Of a DNA stretch of 64,000 nt, positions 11,656 to 23,823 are shown piece by piece. Location: assembly GCF_013373865.1 (NCBI RefSeq), contig NC_050472.1, forward strand, positions 10,857,413 through 10,921,412, read 5' to 3'. The notes beneath the pieces are model-generated. The model ran no database searches, was not told where the DNA came from, and saw only the letters and a program-made list of their open reading frames with translations. The translations under genes and the position numbers were made by a program. Positions within the stretch are counted from its first letter, which is position 1; the number at the start of each line of letters is the position of its first letter. This DNA is from Monomorium pharaonis. Its lineage: Eukaryota > Arthropoda > Insecta > Hymenoptera > Formicidae.

Positions 11656-13780
11656 GGGAGAAATGGTAAGTCGGATAGACATTGAATCGATGTCTTTTAG
11701 ATGTGTCTAAATAAGATCTAATTTGACGTCTATGTAGACGTTCAAATCTTTGAATTTCGACGCTATCTAGATGTTAATATCGACGTCTGTAAAACATGTA
11801 ATAGATATCTACTGGATACAATGGCCGCATTCGGTATTACAACCGCTCAGTATTTTGATTGAAGTGTTATATTAATTACTTTTAAAACGACAGATGTTGG
11901 AGAATAATTTTTTATTTTACATACCTTCTTTATTTGTACACTGCGCGTCAACGATTTGTTCCAATTAAATTCAAATACAATGTCAATAGATTACATTACA
12001 AGAAATATTAAATTGTTTAATCTATTTTTGATTTAGCAATTAATACAAGTAAAAAAATGTATTTTCAAATAGGACATTACAAAAAGTATTGGAAAAACCC
12101 AGCTATTATATCTAATAATATATAAGAAAAGTCAAATAACTATTATTCTAATTATAGTACGTTATACAATTAAATTACAATAATATATATATATAATAAT
12201 GATATAATTTGTATAATTCTTACATTTATTACTACCTTAAAATTAGATAAAATTATATTTGAATTTAAAAAAGACAAACAACACAGTAAACGTATTGTAT
12301 GCAAAATATATGTTAATATGCATTACATTAACGGAATAACAACAGATTTCCTTAAAAGTTGCTTGTAAATTATTTAATTCGTTATTTCAGCAATACGATT
12401 TGTTAGCAGAGTTCGCTCATAGAATTTGATAGCAAATTAACAGTAGAAATTGAATTGAATTTGCGTGCGCGGACAGTCTAATACTGTCCGAGTAAAAAAT
12501 TATATTTAAAAAACATTTTAAATAATTTCTAAAAAATATTTGAAAAAACATTTTCTTAAATATTAAAAATAAAGAGATAAGTTCACTTTTTTCATTAAAA
12601 AAACGATTATTTAAGCATTAAAATAATTATTTAATATTTTTTAAAAGTCAAAATAAATTTTAATAGTAAATGAATATTTTTTAAAATAAACTATTTAAAA
12701 ATTAATTATATTAACCAGAAATGTAAAAAAATATTTGAAAAAAAAGTTCGAAAATGGTCAATAGCATATTTGAATTTACTGATAAAACAGTTTTAAATTT
12801 TTTAATATTTTATTATTTTTTAATATATTATATTGTTTTATTAAATGTGAATTTTATTTAATAATATTAAATAATAACAAAAGAAAATTAATTTATTCAC
12901 TATTTTATTATAAATATGTAATTTAATTATTTTATAATTAAGGGAAATATTGTATTACATAATTCTAATACACTAATGGAAAATTTAATTACGTGGTGAA
13001 TTATAAATACGAATATGTAACTTACGCTATTTAACGATAAACAGCAGAATATGAACGCTTTTTAACATCAATCAAATACATGAGCTTTCAAATTACATTC
13101 AATATAGACAAAGTATATTATCGGCTAACAGCCGCTACTTACATACAATGTAGTAAATACTTCTGGCTGAAAGCCGCTATATATTCTTATGATATTATTT
13201 CACACAAATCACACAATTATGAATATCTTAATATATTTTCTTGAAATAGTACCTAAAGTATTGGCAAGGATGTCCTTGAGTTTATACAGATCACAGGTTA
13301 ATTAGAAGGGATACATTTTCCTTCTTATGCATTCCATGAGCGTTTACCGAGCCAGATCTGACGTCGGTTATTAACATTTTTAGTTATAATATCATTCATT
13401 ATATCATATCATTCTTCATTCACTCACTCATTCATTCATTCATTCGTTCGTTCGTTCGTTTGTTCATTCATTCATTCATTCATTCATTCATTCATTCATT
13501 CATTCATTCATTCATTCATTCATTCATTCATTCATTTATTTATTCATTTATTCTTTTTTTTAATTTATAAGAAATTTCAAAGAGATTTCAAAAAGAAAAT
13601 GAAACATATATATAGTTGCAACACATATATCGGTACACCCTCTATCTCCATTTCATGGAGCCACGTAAATGCTATCGACGTCTAATCGACGTCAATTTGA
13701 TTTACTATTTCTCTACCTAGGAAAGCTGAAGACGCCATCGACGTCTGATCAATGTCGATCCGACTTGCCATTTCCCTCTG
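11656..13780. repeat. Inverted-repeat pair bounding a 2.1-kb AT-rich segment
   Basis: Left: GAGAAATGGTAAGTCGGATA followed by GACATTGAATCGATGTC. Right, inverted: GAGGGAAATGGCAAGTCGGA followed by TCGACATTGATCAGACGTCG. A second inverted, partly matching block lies at 13.66-13.72 kb (TCGACGTCTAATCGACGTC). GACGTC-type motifs recur next to both ends. The interior is AT-rich with no gene. This is either one non-autonomous DNA transposon with about 50-bp ends or two related MITEs facing each other. Confidence 0.5.
13405..13552. repeat. (ATTC)n tetranucleotide microsatellite
   Basis: Uninterrupted ATTC units with a short ATTCGTTCGTTC variant near the left third and ATTT variants at the right end, about 145 bp. 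Confidence 0.97.
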
Positions 13781-13835
13781 GGATAAGCGTATGCGCTTTG
13801 CGTTTGTTAGTATTTATCATTTGACCTTTTTTTTA

Positions 13836-13927
13836 GCTGCGCTGCTGCACTGATGCAATAGATTAAAGTAAGAAATATATATTTTTTCCTCATTCTAATT
13901 TATTGCACTAGTACAGCAGTGCAGCGA
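13836..13927. repeat. Stable hairpin of about 92 bp
   Basis: The left arm CTGCGCTGCTGCACTGATGC and following A/T-rich bases pair with the right arm ending GTACAGCAGTGCAGCG over roughly 40 bp, with a loop of about 12 bases near 13880. It is the size of a miRNA precursor, but nothing shows that it is transcribed. It could equally be a tiny MITE. Confidence 0.6.
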
Positions 13928-14301
13928 CAAAGAACAAACTTATTGTGACATTACGATTATTTTTAGCACGCGTGGCTGCTCCTCACGTGCCTCCTCTCCT
14001 CTTTTAATTTTCTTCAAGGAAAATTAACCGATCCTCCGTTATTCGCTCTCGTTTCTCCTGAGGAAACGTGAAACCGTTTAAGGTGCACATGCTCCCGGCA
14101 CATGCCTCCGGCGTATTGTAAATTACAAGTCGAAATTATCGGGAGGTAATTAATAGGGGAACGCGTCGCGGAAATTTGGTGCGTTCAATTATAGTAGTTA
14201 ATTAACTCAAATTTCCCGTTTCCCGTATACATAATGTACATATCCCGTACAAGTATTTACCACATAATTTCTCTCAGTTATACAACCGTAAATAATTTTG
14301 G

Positions 14302-15201
14302 GTAAGGGAGAGGGGGGCAAACCGTCGCACCTTTATTGTAACAATATGCATTGCCCGACACTTCGAATATTAATGTTATTTAATGCAGCTGTATTTAAGA
14401 TATATATAAAATTTCAGAACAATCTATTTTTTGTTTAAATTTTTATGAACTACAATGATTTGACATAATACTTTTCTTCTAAGATTTACACCACAAATAA
14501 ACCTATATAATATCGTTTCATGATAGCTTTCCAAGCTATTTCATGATAATAAGCTGTTATTGGAAAGAGCTAAATTCTTAATTTTTCAATTTCTATATTT
14601 AATTATATTTTTAATAGTTTGTTTAATTACAACAGTAATTTTATCAAAAAATTCCGGGTAACGCGTCGCAGACACTATACGCTAATATACGCTATTATAC
14701 GCTATATACATATACGCTAATATATATGTATATATTCAAATCTACTATATTTTTATAGGCATTATTGATTAAAAATACAAATTATGTAAATATTAATACG
14801 TAACTTTATTAATCTTTAACTTATAGACTCTTTTGATAAATTTAATCTATATAGAAAATTCTATAACTTTAATTGATTTTGCTATATTTTATGCATTATT
14901 TAATAATAATTAAAAACGCTTTTTTTAATTTTTTTAACTACAAGTTAATATAAAATCAGAAAATAATATCGATCCTGATAATATTTTAATGTAGAAACAA
15001 CAGTGCACCGCATTACACGATGTACTCGGTAATGCAATATTTTCATGTATTATACAATGAAATTTTAATAAATCAATCACATGCTAATAGATAAAATGTT
15101 CAACTTCAACTTTATCTTTTATTTTATTACATTTGAAATCTTTTTTATTGAAAATATTCAATTTTTCCTTAAGTGCGACATATTCCTACTATCTCCCCTA
15201 A
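14302..15201. mobile_element. Non-autonomous element with imperfect inverted ends
   Basis: The left end GTAAGGGAGAGGGGGG is followed 6-8 bases later by GTCGCACCTT. The right end, inverted, reads TTTAGGGGAGATAGTAGG followed by GTCGCACTTAAGG. The interior is AT-rich, with four ATACGCTA units (14683-14730) and no reading frame. The two-part ends suggest a DNA transposon derivative of about 900 bp; the superfamily is not recognised. Confidence 0.45.
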
Positions 15202-17593
15202 ACGCGCATGACTAGGTCGTCAGACATACTGTATTACTCGGCAATGATTATGTTATATATATAATTCAGTTAAACACGGACACGGGATAAATTTGTCGCC
15301 AATTAGCGATTGCCCGGGCTCAATTACGCCGGCACGATATTTCGTCGCGTATTTCTGCAGTCCATGCGAGAGATTTCTGCGATTCAGATGTCGGCTCGAC
15401 AAAAGCGCGTTAAAAAAAGGCAAAAATGGAGAAGAATGTGTCGAGCACGATCCTCGTGCAATGCAGGAACTTCAAATCCCGTACTTCATTAAATCGGTTC
15501 TGGCACGAGATAATCGCGAGAGGGGAAAACACAAACGTAATCGCGTAAATCTGTGAAATGTGAAATATGAGTATACATATGCAAGAGAGAGTGATAAAAT
15601 ATTCTGTAAAAAGGTATAATCTTTACAGATATTTGTGAGTACCAATCGTAAGACACATCTTCAGATACTTTACGGCTCTCGTAAAATCATATCACGTGTA
15701 TAGGTTGCGCAGTCTACTGCAGTGGTAGTAAAATACAGATGATTGATTTATAGAATAGCACCGTGTGTTCGAGACTTCAAGTTATCCTTGATAAATTCTC
15801 TCAGATCTTATTTAAATGGTTCCTTCCAATACTTTATAATTATTAGTGCAGTTGAGATAAATATGTGTTTAAAACGCGTTCAGAAACCGGATCGGCTGCT
15901 CCGGCTGACGTCGACGGCGCGAAATTACACGTTGATTTTTAATTTCTGCCGAAAACAGAATTCACGCCGGACGTCACCTCGGTCACCCGGCAAAATTCTA
16001 CTCGAATGAGTAACTGTCTATCTTAGTCGTGACGAACCGATAATCAATTACGACGTAAGGACCCGGAAAACGCGAAGAACCGGTTGGCCGGTTGCGCCGC
16101 GGATTGTCATAGCCGCTCGTAGACACGGCGGCTGCTCAACGGCGCGCATCTCGCGTGTCAGATGCATCATACGTTGCATATAATATGCATACATGCGGGA
16201 TATGTCTCGGTTTATTATTTTAGGGGGATTATGCGTGAAACGCGTCAAAGCGATGCGGTTATTCCATTTGCGAGATGCGAGAAGATTCTCGGATGCGCTA
16301 TACTACTCAGCGATTCTATAAAGTCACCACTAATGCGGAACAATGCGTAGGGAAAGGTAAGACCTTTGAATTTACTTTTTATTGTACATTTTACTTCTAT
16401 GTATGAAAATATAGAAACGATTGTAAAATGTCCTTTCGAGCACTGGTGCATAATCTTTGTAGATTTAAATTGTTTTTACGCGCGATGAGCCTTATTTTCA
16501 TTCCGAACGTTATTTCCCATGCCAATGAGAAGTCAATTAGCGGACAATTTGCAAATCTTAATTTTCGTTTCTCGTATTGATTAAAGACCCTTTACTAAGA
16601 AACGCGACAATCCTGTATATGTTTTCATTGGCTGTGAAACAATATGGCGGAACCAATCAACTGTCCTTAATCATATTCCCATTTTAAATATTAGCGCGCA
16701 GTAGGATATGGAAAAGGACAAAGACAAAAAAAGTACATTGTAACATTACAAGATAGTTTATTATTTAACAATAGAATGCATTGCCATAGTCTTACTGTTA
16801 TATACTGGCTTTTTTAACACTGGTTGTTTTTTGCTTTTGACAAAATTCTAGTTCAAAATTGAATAAAATATTACATTATTTTATCAAATAAGCCATGACA
16901 ATTTTGTAATGAGTCACATCGGACATGAGTCATTTTTTGAGTGAAAAATTTAATTAAATTACAGTTTATGTTATTTAAATAAGGAATACATCTTCGAAAA
17001 ATTACTTTCATTTTATAAAAATAATTAAATGTCTTATGTTTTGTGTTTTAAATGTTCTTTTGTTTTATGGCCTTACTTATTTATGAGTTAAAACTTATTT
17101 ATGATTTCAAGCGTTCAATCACAATCACAATTACAATCAGTATATATGCAATAGAGTCCTATAATCAGAGAAGTGCGAACTCTACCCACACCTTCCACCC
17201 GCCGCTATCCTAGGATCGTACAGTCGCGTAGATTGCGTATGTGTGTACTTACCATGATTACAAGTGTGCATTTATTTACATTGTGTAACAACACACACAT
17301 GGATCACGTGGACCCGACCAATCAGAAAGTAGGAACAAGATCGCGCTTCTCTTATTATAAGACTCTAATACGCAGTATGTATATACACAATGGCGACAGT
17401 ATGTATACACTACATACATCGTCGCCATTTTGTTTCAGAATTCGGGTCAATGTCGCGTCTCTTAGTAAAGGGTCTCTAGTATTGATCGGCCGGCAGCGTT
17501 TCAGCTTACAACTTGTTGCTATTATGAAATGGCGTGGGACACAGACACGTGCGCCGATACGCTCCACCAATGTAATTTAATTTCAAGCCCAGA
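15202..17593. other. Non-coding stretch, moderate GC, no gene recognised
   Basis: Short open frames at 15.3-15.6, 15.7-16.0 and 17.2-17.6 kb show no family motif, no exon context and no codon bias. A short hairpin ATGGCGACAGTATGTA ... TACATACATCGTCGCCAT sits at 17390-17428. 16.5-17.15 kb is AT-rich and empty. Confidence 0.5.
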
Positions 17594-18229
17594 TTAAACA
17601 ATAATACATTTTTACTATCTTGCCAAAAGACAAAGTGAATTATGTTCTTTCCGTTTTTAACGACTATCACAAACGACTTAAATTCACACACAAATCTGAA
17701 TCCCACGGCATGATCACCTTTCTGGACGTAGCAATAATTAGAAATAACAATAGATTAATAACAAATTGGCACCGCAAACCAACATTCTCAGGGAAATATA
17801 TTAATTATTCTTCCAATCATCCGCTAGACTGCAAAATCAATACAATTTAATTGACCACGCTCTGTTACTATCTCACGAAAGGTTCCACAAAGCAAACATC
17901 GAAATTAATATCGAAATAAAAGTGAAAAACATACTCACGAACAACCGCTTCTCCATAGACTTAATCAATAAATATATAAAGATACGTGTCAATCAATTAA
18001 AAAACCAGAACAGTAATCTAGATTCCAAGGAAAACAGTAAATTCGACAGTAAAAAAAATGCTTTGTAGTATCTTTCATCCCCGGAGTCAGTAATAATATT
18101 AAGTGCCACAGAAATAAAATAGGACTTAACACCGTGCTTACAGTCCTTAAAAAATGAAATTCTCTAATAAAAAAGGGGAAAGACAGCCTTGAACACATGC
18201 AAAAGGCTAACATCGTTTACCGCATTGAT
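17594..18229 (+). pseudogene. Penelope-like element: reverse transcriptase C-terminal part
   Basis: The translation shows the end of a Penelope-type reverse transcriptase: a YVLSVFNDYHKRLKFTHK block, GMITFLDVAIIRNNN, WHRKPTFSGKYINYSSNHPL, then, after a frameshift near 17850, LIDHALLLSHERFHKANIE. A second shift at about 18060 leads into VVSFIPGVSNNIKCHRNKIG and finally KANIVYRID, where the family normally continues into a Cys-rich GIY-YIG endonuclease. There it stops at an inserted segment. Reverse transcriptase and endonuclease together copy the element RNA into a new site. The copy is 5'-truncated (no fingers/palm motifs upstream) and has at least two frameshifts and several stops. Confidence 0.82.
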
Positions 18230-18842
18230 ATCAATAATTTGCGAAGCCCCTCCCGAAATAAGAAAAACAAGTCGAAATAAAAAAGAAGAGCGGTTATTAA
18301 CAATAACGGACGGACGGATAAACTGAAATTTTTTTTCGTCACTTGGCATATTCTTCGAGATGCTCGCGTCATTACGCGTCAAAATTATTCGCGTTTGACC
18401 GATATCGGCAATTGTTATCCCTTAGTAAAAAAGCCGCGTCATCCGAGTGAATTTCGTTCGCGATGCGCCTCGGCGTCTTCCGGCGTCTTTTTTCCGCGAC
18501 GCTGATTGATTGCCTTGTTTTGCGTTGCGAGAGTAGCTATGTCGTTGCGATTGAATTTTGACAGCTGCCAAATTTGTACAGATATATCGTCTGTACGATT
18601 ATCGTTGTAATTTATTTGCGTCTGTAGTGTCTAGTAAAATTAATAAAGAAGAAAAAACCGGAGCCCCGTTAGCCGCGGAATAAAAGGCGCTCTTGGTCGT
18701 CGCGTCCGGCGTTGTCCGACTCTCACCGCGTGGAGGTGGGGACGGCACGTGAACGTTGGCATGTAGAACGTTCTTTGAGAGTCACACATTCACACACAGA
18801 TTCGCTCACGCACATTCACACACACATTCAGACAACGGAAAA

Positions 18843-18920
18843 AAAGTAATACACTTAAAATTAAAAAAGTAATACACTTAAAATTAAATGAATAATACAC
18901 TTAAAATTAAAACTTAAAAC
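18843..18920. repeat. 24-bp tandem repeat, three units
   Basis: Three units of AGTAATACACTTAAAATTAA with small changes, immediately right of a CACA-rich stretch inside the Penelope insertion. Confidence 0.85.
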
Positions 18921-18963
18921 TACTTTTTTTTTAAATAAAATGAAAAAGACATTTTAATTGTCG

Positions 18964-20150
18964 TCAATTCGACGCAATGATATCACCGGGATCCTTGCAT
19001 GTTTGAGCATTACCGGCATACAATTGTACGTGCGTGTCTAAAAAGGCGTACAAAGCATCCGCAAATTGATTATTGTCGCGCACGTGGATGCACGTTAAAG
19101 AACTCGAGTATCGAAAACCCGGTGCTCCTCGATGATTTGCGCTATATTCGAGTTTCCGTTGCGTAGGCGCAGCGTGTCGAACGTCAAAACTTCCTCGATG
19201 CGCATCGTTTGCCCACGTTTTACATAATGCGAACAGTATTGAATCATATCCTAGACGTACTGTAACGTTTCCGGACCAAGACGGCGTAACTTGTTGTCAT
19301 TCACGTAGCCGCGACATATTAAAAATGCCGGCAGAAAACCCGAGTCGAGGGGTCGTGCCATTTTGGCGGTGGTATTGTACACCTGTACATGTGTTACAAT
19401 GTTGTCCCTGATGGACGGGGACGCGTGGTACGCCATGTATCCGTAGTCGGCGCAAAACCCCGTGCGGTATCGCTCGAGTTTGCCGCCGAGTACAATGGAT
19501 CCACGAAACAACGAGGAAATGGAATCGTCGTCATGGGTCGTGCCGTTTAGTTTTATTAGGACGGCGTCGTCGGAACCATCGTCAAATTGTCGGCGCGGTG
19601 TAATTGCACAATTTCCATGTGCCTATGATCGAGGTCGATAATGGAATCTAAGAAGCGTTTAGCCTCTTTCTTCTCCAAACGCATGCCGTGCGAGCATGCA
19701 TAAAAATACGCGATTCGTATGCCGCAGAGTCGCGTCAAGTCGATCGATCTTAACTCTTCCGACAATAAGCTGGCAAAGTTTGCAAAATTCTTTCACATAA
19801 TCCTGTACGACTGATGGACGTCGTACAGCAGATACTTGAGACCCGTCATTGCCGTCTCCATCTACGGATCCGATTGCGAATTCGTACCAGTTATTCGTGG
19901 TACGACCCGATATGGACAAATTTAAGGGATCCGTGGCTGAGATGAGCGCCTGGTGTCGCGGCGAGTCGCAGACGCTGCAGCCGTCGTCGCTGTCATCGTT
20001 CGCGTGGCAATGGCCGTCTTCTTGACCGCTCTCCGGTAGTCGCGACGAAGGGAAGAGAGATCTTTTAGCCAAGTAATTGGTCAATTTCTTGTTCTGGCAC
20101 AACTGCGGCTTGGTCGGAACGGCGTGTAATTTTGCTATAAAGTTGCACCT
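18964..20150 (-). pseudogene. Unidentified GC-rich protein gene remnant
   Basis: A minus-strand coding region spread over frames that hand over to each other. The rightmost part holds a Ser/Asp-rich stretch and a CSVC motif. A middle part contains LTRLCGIRIAYFYAC. A further part contains RYRTGFCADYGYMAYHASPS, FLPAFLICRGY and IQYCSHYVKRGQ. The end contains FADALYAFLDTHVQLYAGN and terminates with DPGDIIASN at 18964. Frameshifts lie at about 19.83 and 19.58 kb, with stops at about 19.25 and 19.1 kb. Codon use is G/C-rich and unlike the AT-rich neighbourhood, so the piece came from elsewhere. I do not recognise the family. Old viral integration, a captured host gene and a transposon protein are all open. 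About 350 codons are visible. Confidence 0.5.
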
Positions 20151-20644
20151 TAGCGGCTCGATCGATCGACGCTTTTATATCGAATATAAATTTCCTATCG
20201 TACCTTGGTACGATGTCGCAAATTTGTCTTTTTACAAAAATTCGACATTGAGAATCACACCGAGTGAATATTATTACTTATTAATGACTGCACTTGTCTT
20301 TTATTTCGACGTTTTTTTTCTTATTTTGGTGAGGCTTTGCCGCCCGACACCCCCCCCCCCCGCGAGGGCTTTGCCGTCGGGACCCCCCTTTTAACCTTCT
20401 TGACCAGAGAGCGCGTGCAAATATAAAGTTTGACGCGCGCATTTCGCGCGTCAATCAAACTACAGTCGCGTCTATAGTCGATCTACTCCTTCGTACGTCT
20501 TTACAAATTTCATTTGCATCCTGTCTGTACGTTGCAAAAACTACGTTTATGATAAGAGAGATGTCGTCAATAATTTACGCAATATTATCCATTTCTTAAA
20601 TTACGGAAAAAATATTGACCCCATTTTAGCCAATTTTTAATCGT

Positions 20645-20927
20645 AAAGGAGTGTACATTGGCCAAACTAAGCGACATTTAAAAACACGCATAAAAGAGCA
20701 TAGAAAGAATATTAACAAACATGAATCGTGTGGTCAGCAGGCATAAAATTGATAATGATCATGACTTTGGTTGGTTTAAGCCACACGTATTACACACAGA
20801 AAAACATCCTGTCAGAGGATCGATAGCTGAAATGTTCTATGTTAAAAAATTTACAAACAGCATCAATTTACAAAAGGACACAGAGAACTTGACTCCCGTG
20901 TTTAACAATATTATCGAGTCGGTTTGA
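20645..20927 (+). pseudogene. Penelope-like element: GIY-YIG endonuclease
   Basis: The translation shows GVYIGQTKRHLKTRIKEHR, the GIY-YIG core with its conserved Tyr, Gly, Gln, Arg and Glu-His-Arg residues. After a one-base shift near 20735 comes IDNDHDFGWFKPHVLHTEK and an RGSIAEMFYVKK helix carrying the catalytic Glu, then a stop at about 20925. This is the endonuclease domain that completes the reverse transcriptase at 17594-18229; in the intact family the two are one protein. The upstream Cys pairs are missing because the 2.4-kb insertion removed or displaced them. Confidence 0.85.
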
Positions 20928-21330
20928 TCGATGTTTTTCTCACTTTGCCTTAATTATCTCACACTCCGACCGTTAGTTGTGCTCGAACCGTTCAATAACA
21001 CATCCTTAAAATTTCGACTATACAATATTTTTATATCATTTAATTAATTTTACGTAATTGTACACACTGACAACGATAATATTTATTATATATTAATTTA
21101 TCTGCTTACTTTCTGCGTTCTTTGTTCTCAGCCATTTTTATACAGTTCTTTTACAAAAATTTTTTTTATCGACAGTGTAATTACGAGCATCAACTGTATT
21201 TTACTTGAAAAGGGTAAAAAATGAGGGCCGAAACGTAGTTCCGTAATAACACTTGCCAATTTGTCGACTACAAGCAAATTATCTTTATTTCTCAATTTCT
21301 TGGTGACGACAAGTTCCAATAATTACTGCT
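20928..21330 (+). mobile_element. Penelope-like element 3' region
   Basis: AT-rich tail after the endonuclease stop, with a GAGGGCCGAAACGTAG block typical of the terminal repeats of this class, ending near a TTGGTGACGACAAGTTCC stretch. The right border is estimated. Confidence 0.55.
21221..21235 (+). ncRNA. Degenerate hammerhead-ribozyme core
   Basis: ATGAGGGCCGAAACG matches the right half of the core used by Penelope-element hammerheads (CTGATGAG, very short stem II GGCC, GAAAC). The left CTG is replaced by AAA, so self-cleavage is unlikely. Known: Penelope-like elements carry hammerhead motifs in their terminal repeats. Inference: this is the decayed relic. Confidence 0.4.
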
Positions 21331-22240
21331 AAACAATAATACATTAAAAGATCGTATTTACCGGCAGCGGGCCAATGACATCACCGGGATGGAAACACTT
21401 ATTATTAGTAGAATGCAATGCCGGGCATAACGAATCGATAACGCTACCAACTACAGCCGGTAGAGATGTAGACTTTGCAGTTGCTACGGCGGATTATATT
21501 TCTCGTACATGAAAGGTGAACGATTATGTTCAGAGGAAACTTAATTATTCCAACATTATCAAAGAAACAAACTCTCTAAATCGAAATTGATGAAACTATG
21601 CCGATTTCAGTGCTATACTCATAATTTTTATTATTATTCAACGATGTGCATTGTTTTCCTGATCAATAAGAAATATTTCCCTTTTAATTGAAAAGACAAC
21701 GAATAATCTAATGATTATAGTTGTAAATAAATAATAGACTAATTGCAACGAGAATGTAAGTTTCCGCGATTGTCATCTCAGATTATTTTGAATATGCAAA
21801 AATGATTCCTTAGTTACAATTGCAGTCAGGATTGCATTTTCTCTTTTTCAGATTTCCGAGTATTAGGTACGTTTCGTAATAGAATTCTCCTCGCACGTCC
21901 GGACTTCTGTCATTACGTTTACGAATCGGTGCGTCGACTTTAAGAAAATAATTTTCCATGGGACATTTTACGCGGCAAAGAGAAAAAGAGAGAAAGAGAG
22001 AGACATAACTTACCCTTTTCTCGATAAAAGCTTTTTCCGATACGCGTCAACTGTGCGCGCAATTCGATTCTACCTTATTCTTAATTCTCTTTCTATCCCC
22101 TGGAGGTTGAATCGTGTTCAATGCCACCAACGTAGCTTTTGCTCAATGATTATGCTTGTTTGCCGTAAACTAAGCTGATCTTGTGCGCTAACTGTGTGCG
22201 TAACCACGGAAATGTAATAATTTAATGAACAACTACGGGT

Positions 22241-22349
22241 ACACTGCCCGACAATGATTCGTTCTATTTCCCTAGCAAATTTATACAGGATATGTTACAT
22301 ATCCTATATAAACTCGCTAGGGGAACAAATGAAACAAATCGAGCAGTGT
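22241..22349. repeat. 109-bp imperfect palindrome (mini-MITE)
   Basis: Ends ACACTGC and GCAGTGT. Inner pairs include CTAGCAAATTTATA with TATAAACTCGCTAG, and CAGGATATG with CATATCCT at the tip. Confidence 0.72.
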
Positions 22350-22559
22350 AGCTGAGTCCTGTTGTGAATAATCAAGTAGGCCGTTTTGAAGTAATTCTCT
22401 GTACTGGAAGGTCATAATGAAATCGCTCACATATTCCGCCGCGGGGGCGATGAAATCTTTAGCAGCCGATTTAATCCTGCGCGGGAGGTATGTTTAACAA
22501 TCGTTTCTGTTGTACAGGTTAAAAGTACATGTAGAATAATTACTTACCAATTTCGTGGA

Positions 22560-22775
22560 ATTTGGAGCCGTCTTTTGAGATTAGGGGCAACATGAGACCT
22601 GATGGACTAATTCTGACCTCGAATTTGAACTCAACAGGTCAAAATACATAAAAAAACATCCTGTATATTAGCGAAAGTATTTGTTCCGTGGATTTTGAGC
22701 TTTTTTGAGGTTAGCTCGGATCAATTTACCAATTCTGACCTCAGATTTCGATTCAGCAGGTAAAAATCCGTAGAA
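22560..22775. repeat. Two-copy direct repeat, 122-bp period
   Basis: AATTCTGACCTC recurs at 22609 and 22731. Each copy is preceded by a GTGGA..TTTGAG block and followed by a CAGGT.AAAAT block. The copies are diverged. Confidence 0.65.
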
Positions 22776-23670
22776 ATACATGTGTCTGGTATACAGGCCA
22801 AACTAATTTTTTTATTTTCACATGGCGTGTAATCAATGTTCTTGAGGGGAAATAAACTCGGCTCTTTGTTACGACAGAATGCAACGTTTCGATCATCTTA
22901 CGCGTACGTGTATGTACAAATACATACGCGAGAAAGAGCGTGTATAACTTCAGGGGTGACGTGAACAATTCAAGTAGGATGAGCTGTTGGAATGGTAGAA
23001 TCAGGTAGAACAAAGGTTCGAAGAAAAGGGAGCTACTCGCAACTCGACAAAGTACAAGGAGCAAATAAACTTAGAGATTCTGTGAACATAAAATAACAAA
23101 GTAGCGAGGTGTGTGGGTATAGGTGAATGAAGGGGTCGCAACGAAATTCAAAGCGCGAGATAACGCCAGAGTGGAATACCGCAAATACTTAATGTAATAA
23201 GTATAACTTATCAAAAACTTATATTCTCAGCATACACCACATGTTTACAGCTTGCCGGTCGCGAACAGTAAGCAAGCATGCCGGCTCGAACGCTAAAATC
23301 AGGGCATATGCGTAGCACATACTCCGTATAGTCCCTTTCGCTCCATATTTACTGCCTAAAGCAATGTTCCGAAATTCTCTAACTACAAATAGCGCGCGGC
23401 TTCCAAATCTCACATCTAAATATGTCTGTACATATCTCGAGTTATACAAATTAAGCAATGATATAGAATTTTGCCGACTAGTAGCCATCTAAACGTGCTG
23501 TAATATGGTCACTTGATCTTAATATTAAGACAATTCCTCGATAAATCGATTGTCGCTGTGGTGTTAACCATTCACGTGACAGAACAGTATACATAGCATA
23601 GACATAGTATATCTAGACTGAGGATTGTCCCAAACTTCAGGGGTGGCGGTAAGGCTTACGTACAATATAA

Positions 23671-23727
23671 CAGGTATTTCCTTCTCTCTTACACACGCCT
23701 GCGTGTGAGAGAGAAGAAAATACCTGG
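23671..23727. repeat. 57-bp near-perfect hairpin
   Basis: CAGGTATTTCCTTCTCTCTT pairs with its reverse complement ending in AAATACCTG. The tip is CACACGCCTGCGTGTG. The stem is about 27 bp with almost no loop. Confidence 0.85.
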
Positions 23728-23823
23728 TACATCGTCCGTCCCTTTTCAACGTCTACGTTTGTCCTTTTCTACGTATGCCTATACCCCCACTCCTTAACCG
23801 AGCAGGCCTGATACATAGAGTAT

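Larger units (their letters stand above)
18230..20640. mobile_element. 2.4-kb insertion splitting the Penelope-like element
   Basis: It lies exactly between the reverse transcriptase end (VYRID) and the endonuclease start (GVYIGQTKR), which should be only a few codons apart. The left part (18.3-18.85 kb) is non-coding with AATAAAG at about 18642 and GC-rich sequence. There follow CACA-rich DNA, a 24-bp tandem array (18843-18920), a minus-strand coding remnant, a C homopolymer at 20350-20361 and AT-rich DNA to the right limit. Clear inverted or direct ends were not found, so its mobile type is unknown. Confidence 0.6.

Noticed and set aside
17173..17580. 135-codon plus-strand frame upstream of the Penelope-like element
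   Set aside because: No similarity to Penelope reverse transcriptase motifs and a low-complexity hairpin inside; treated as chance.
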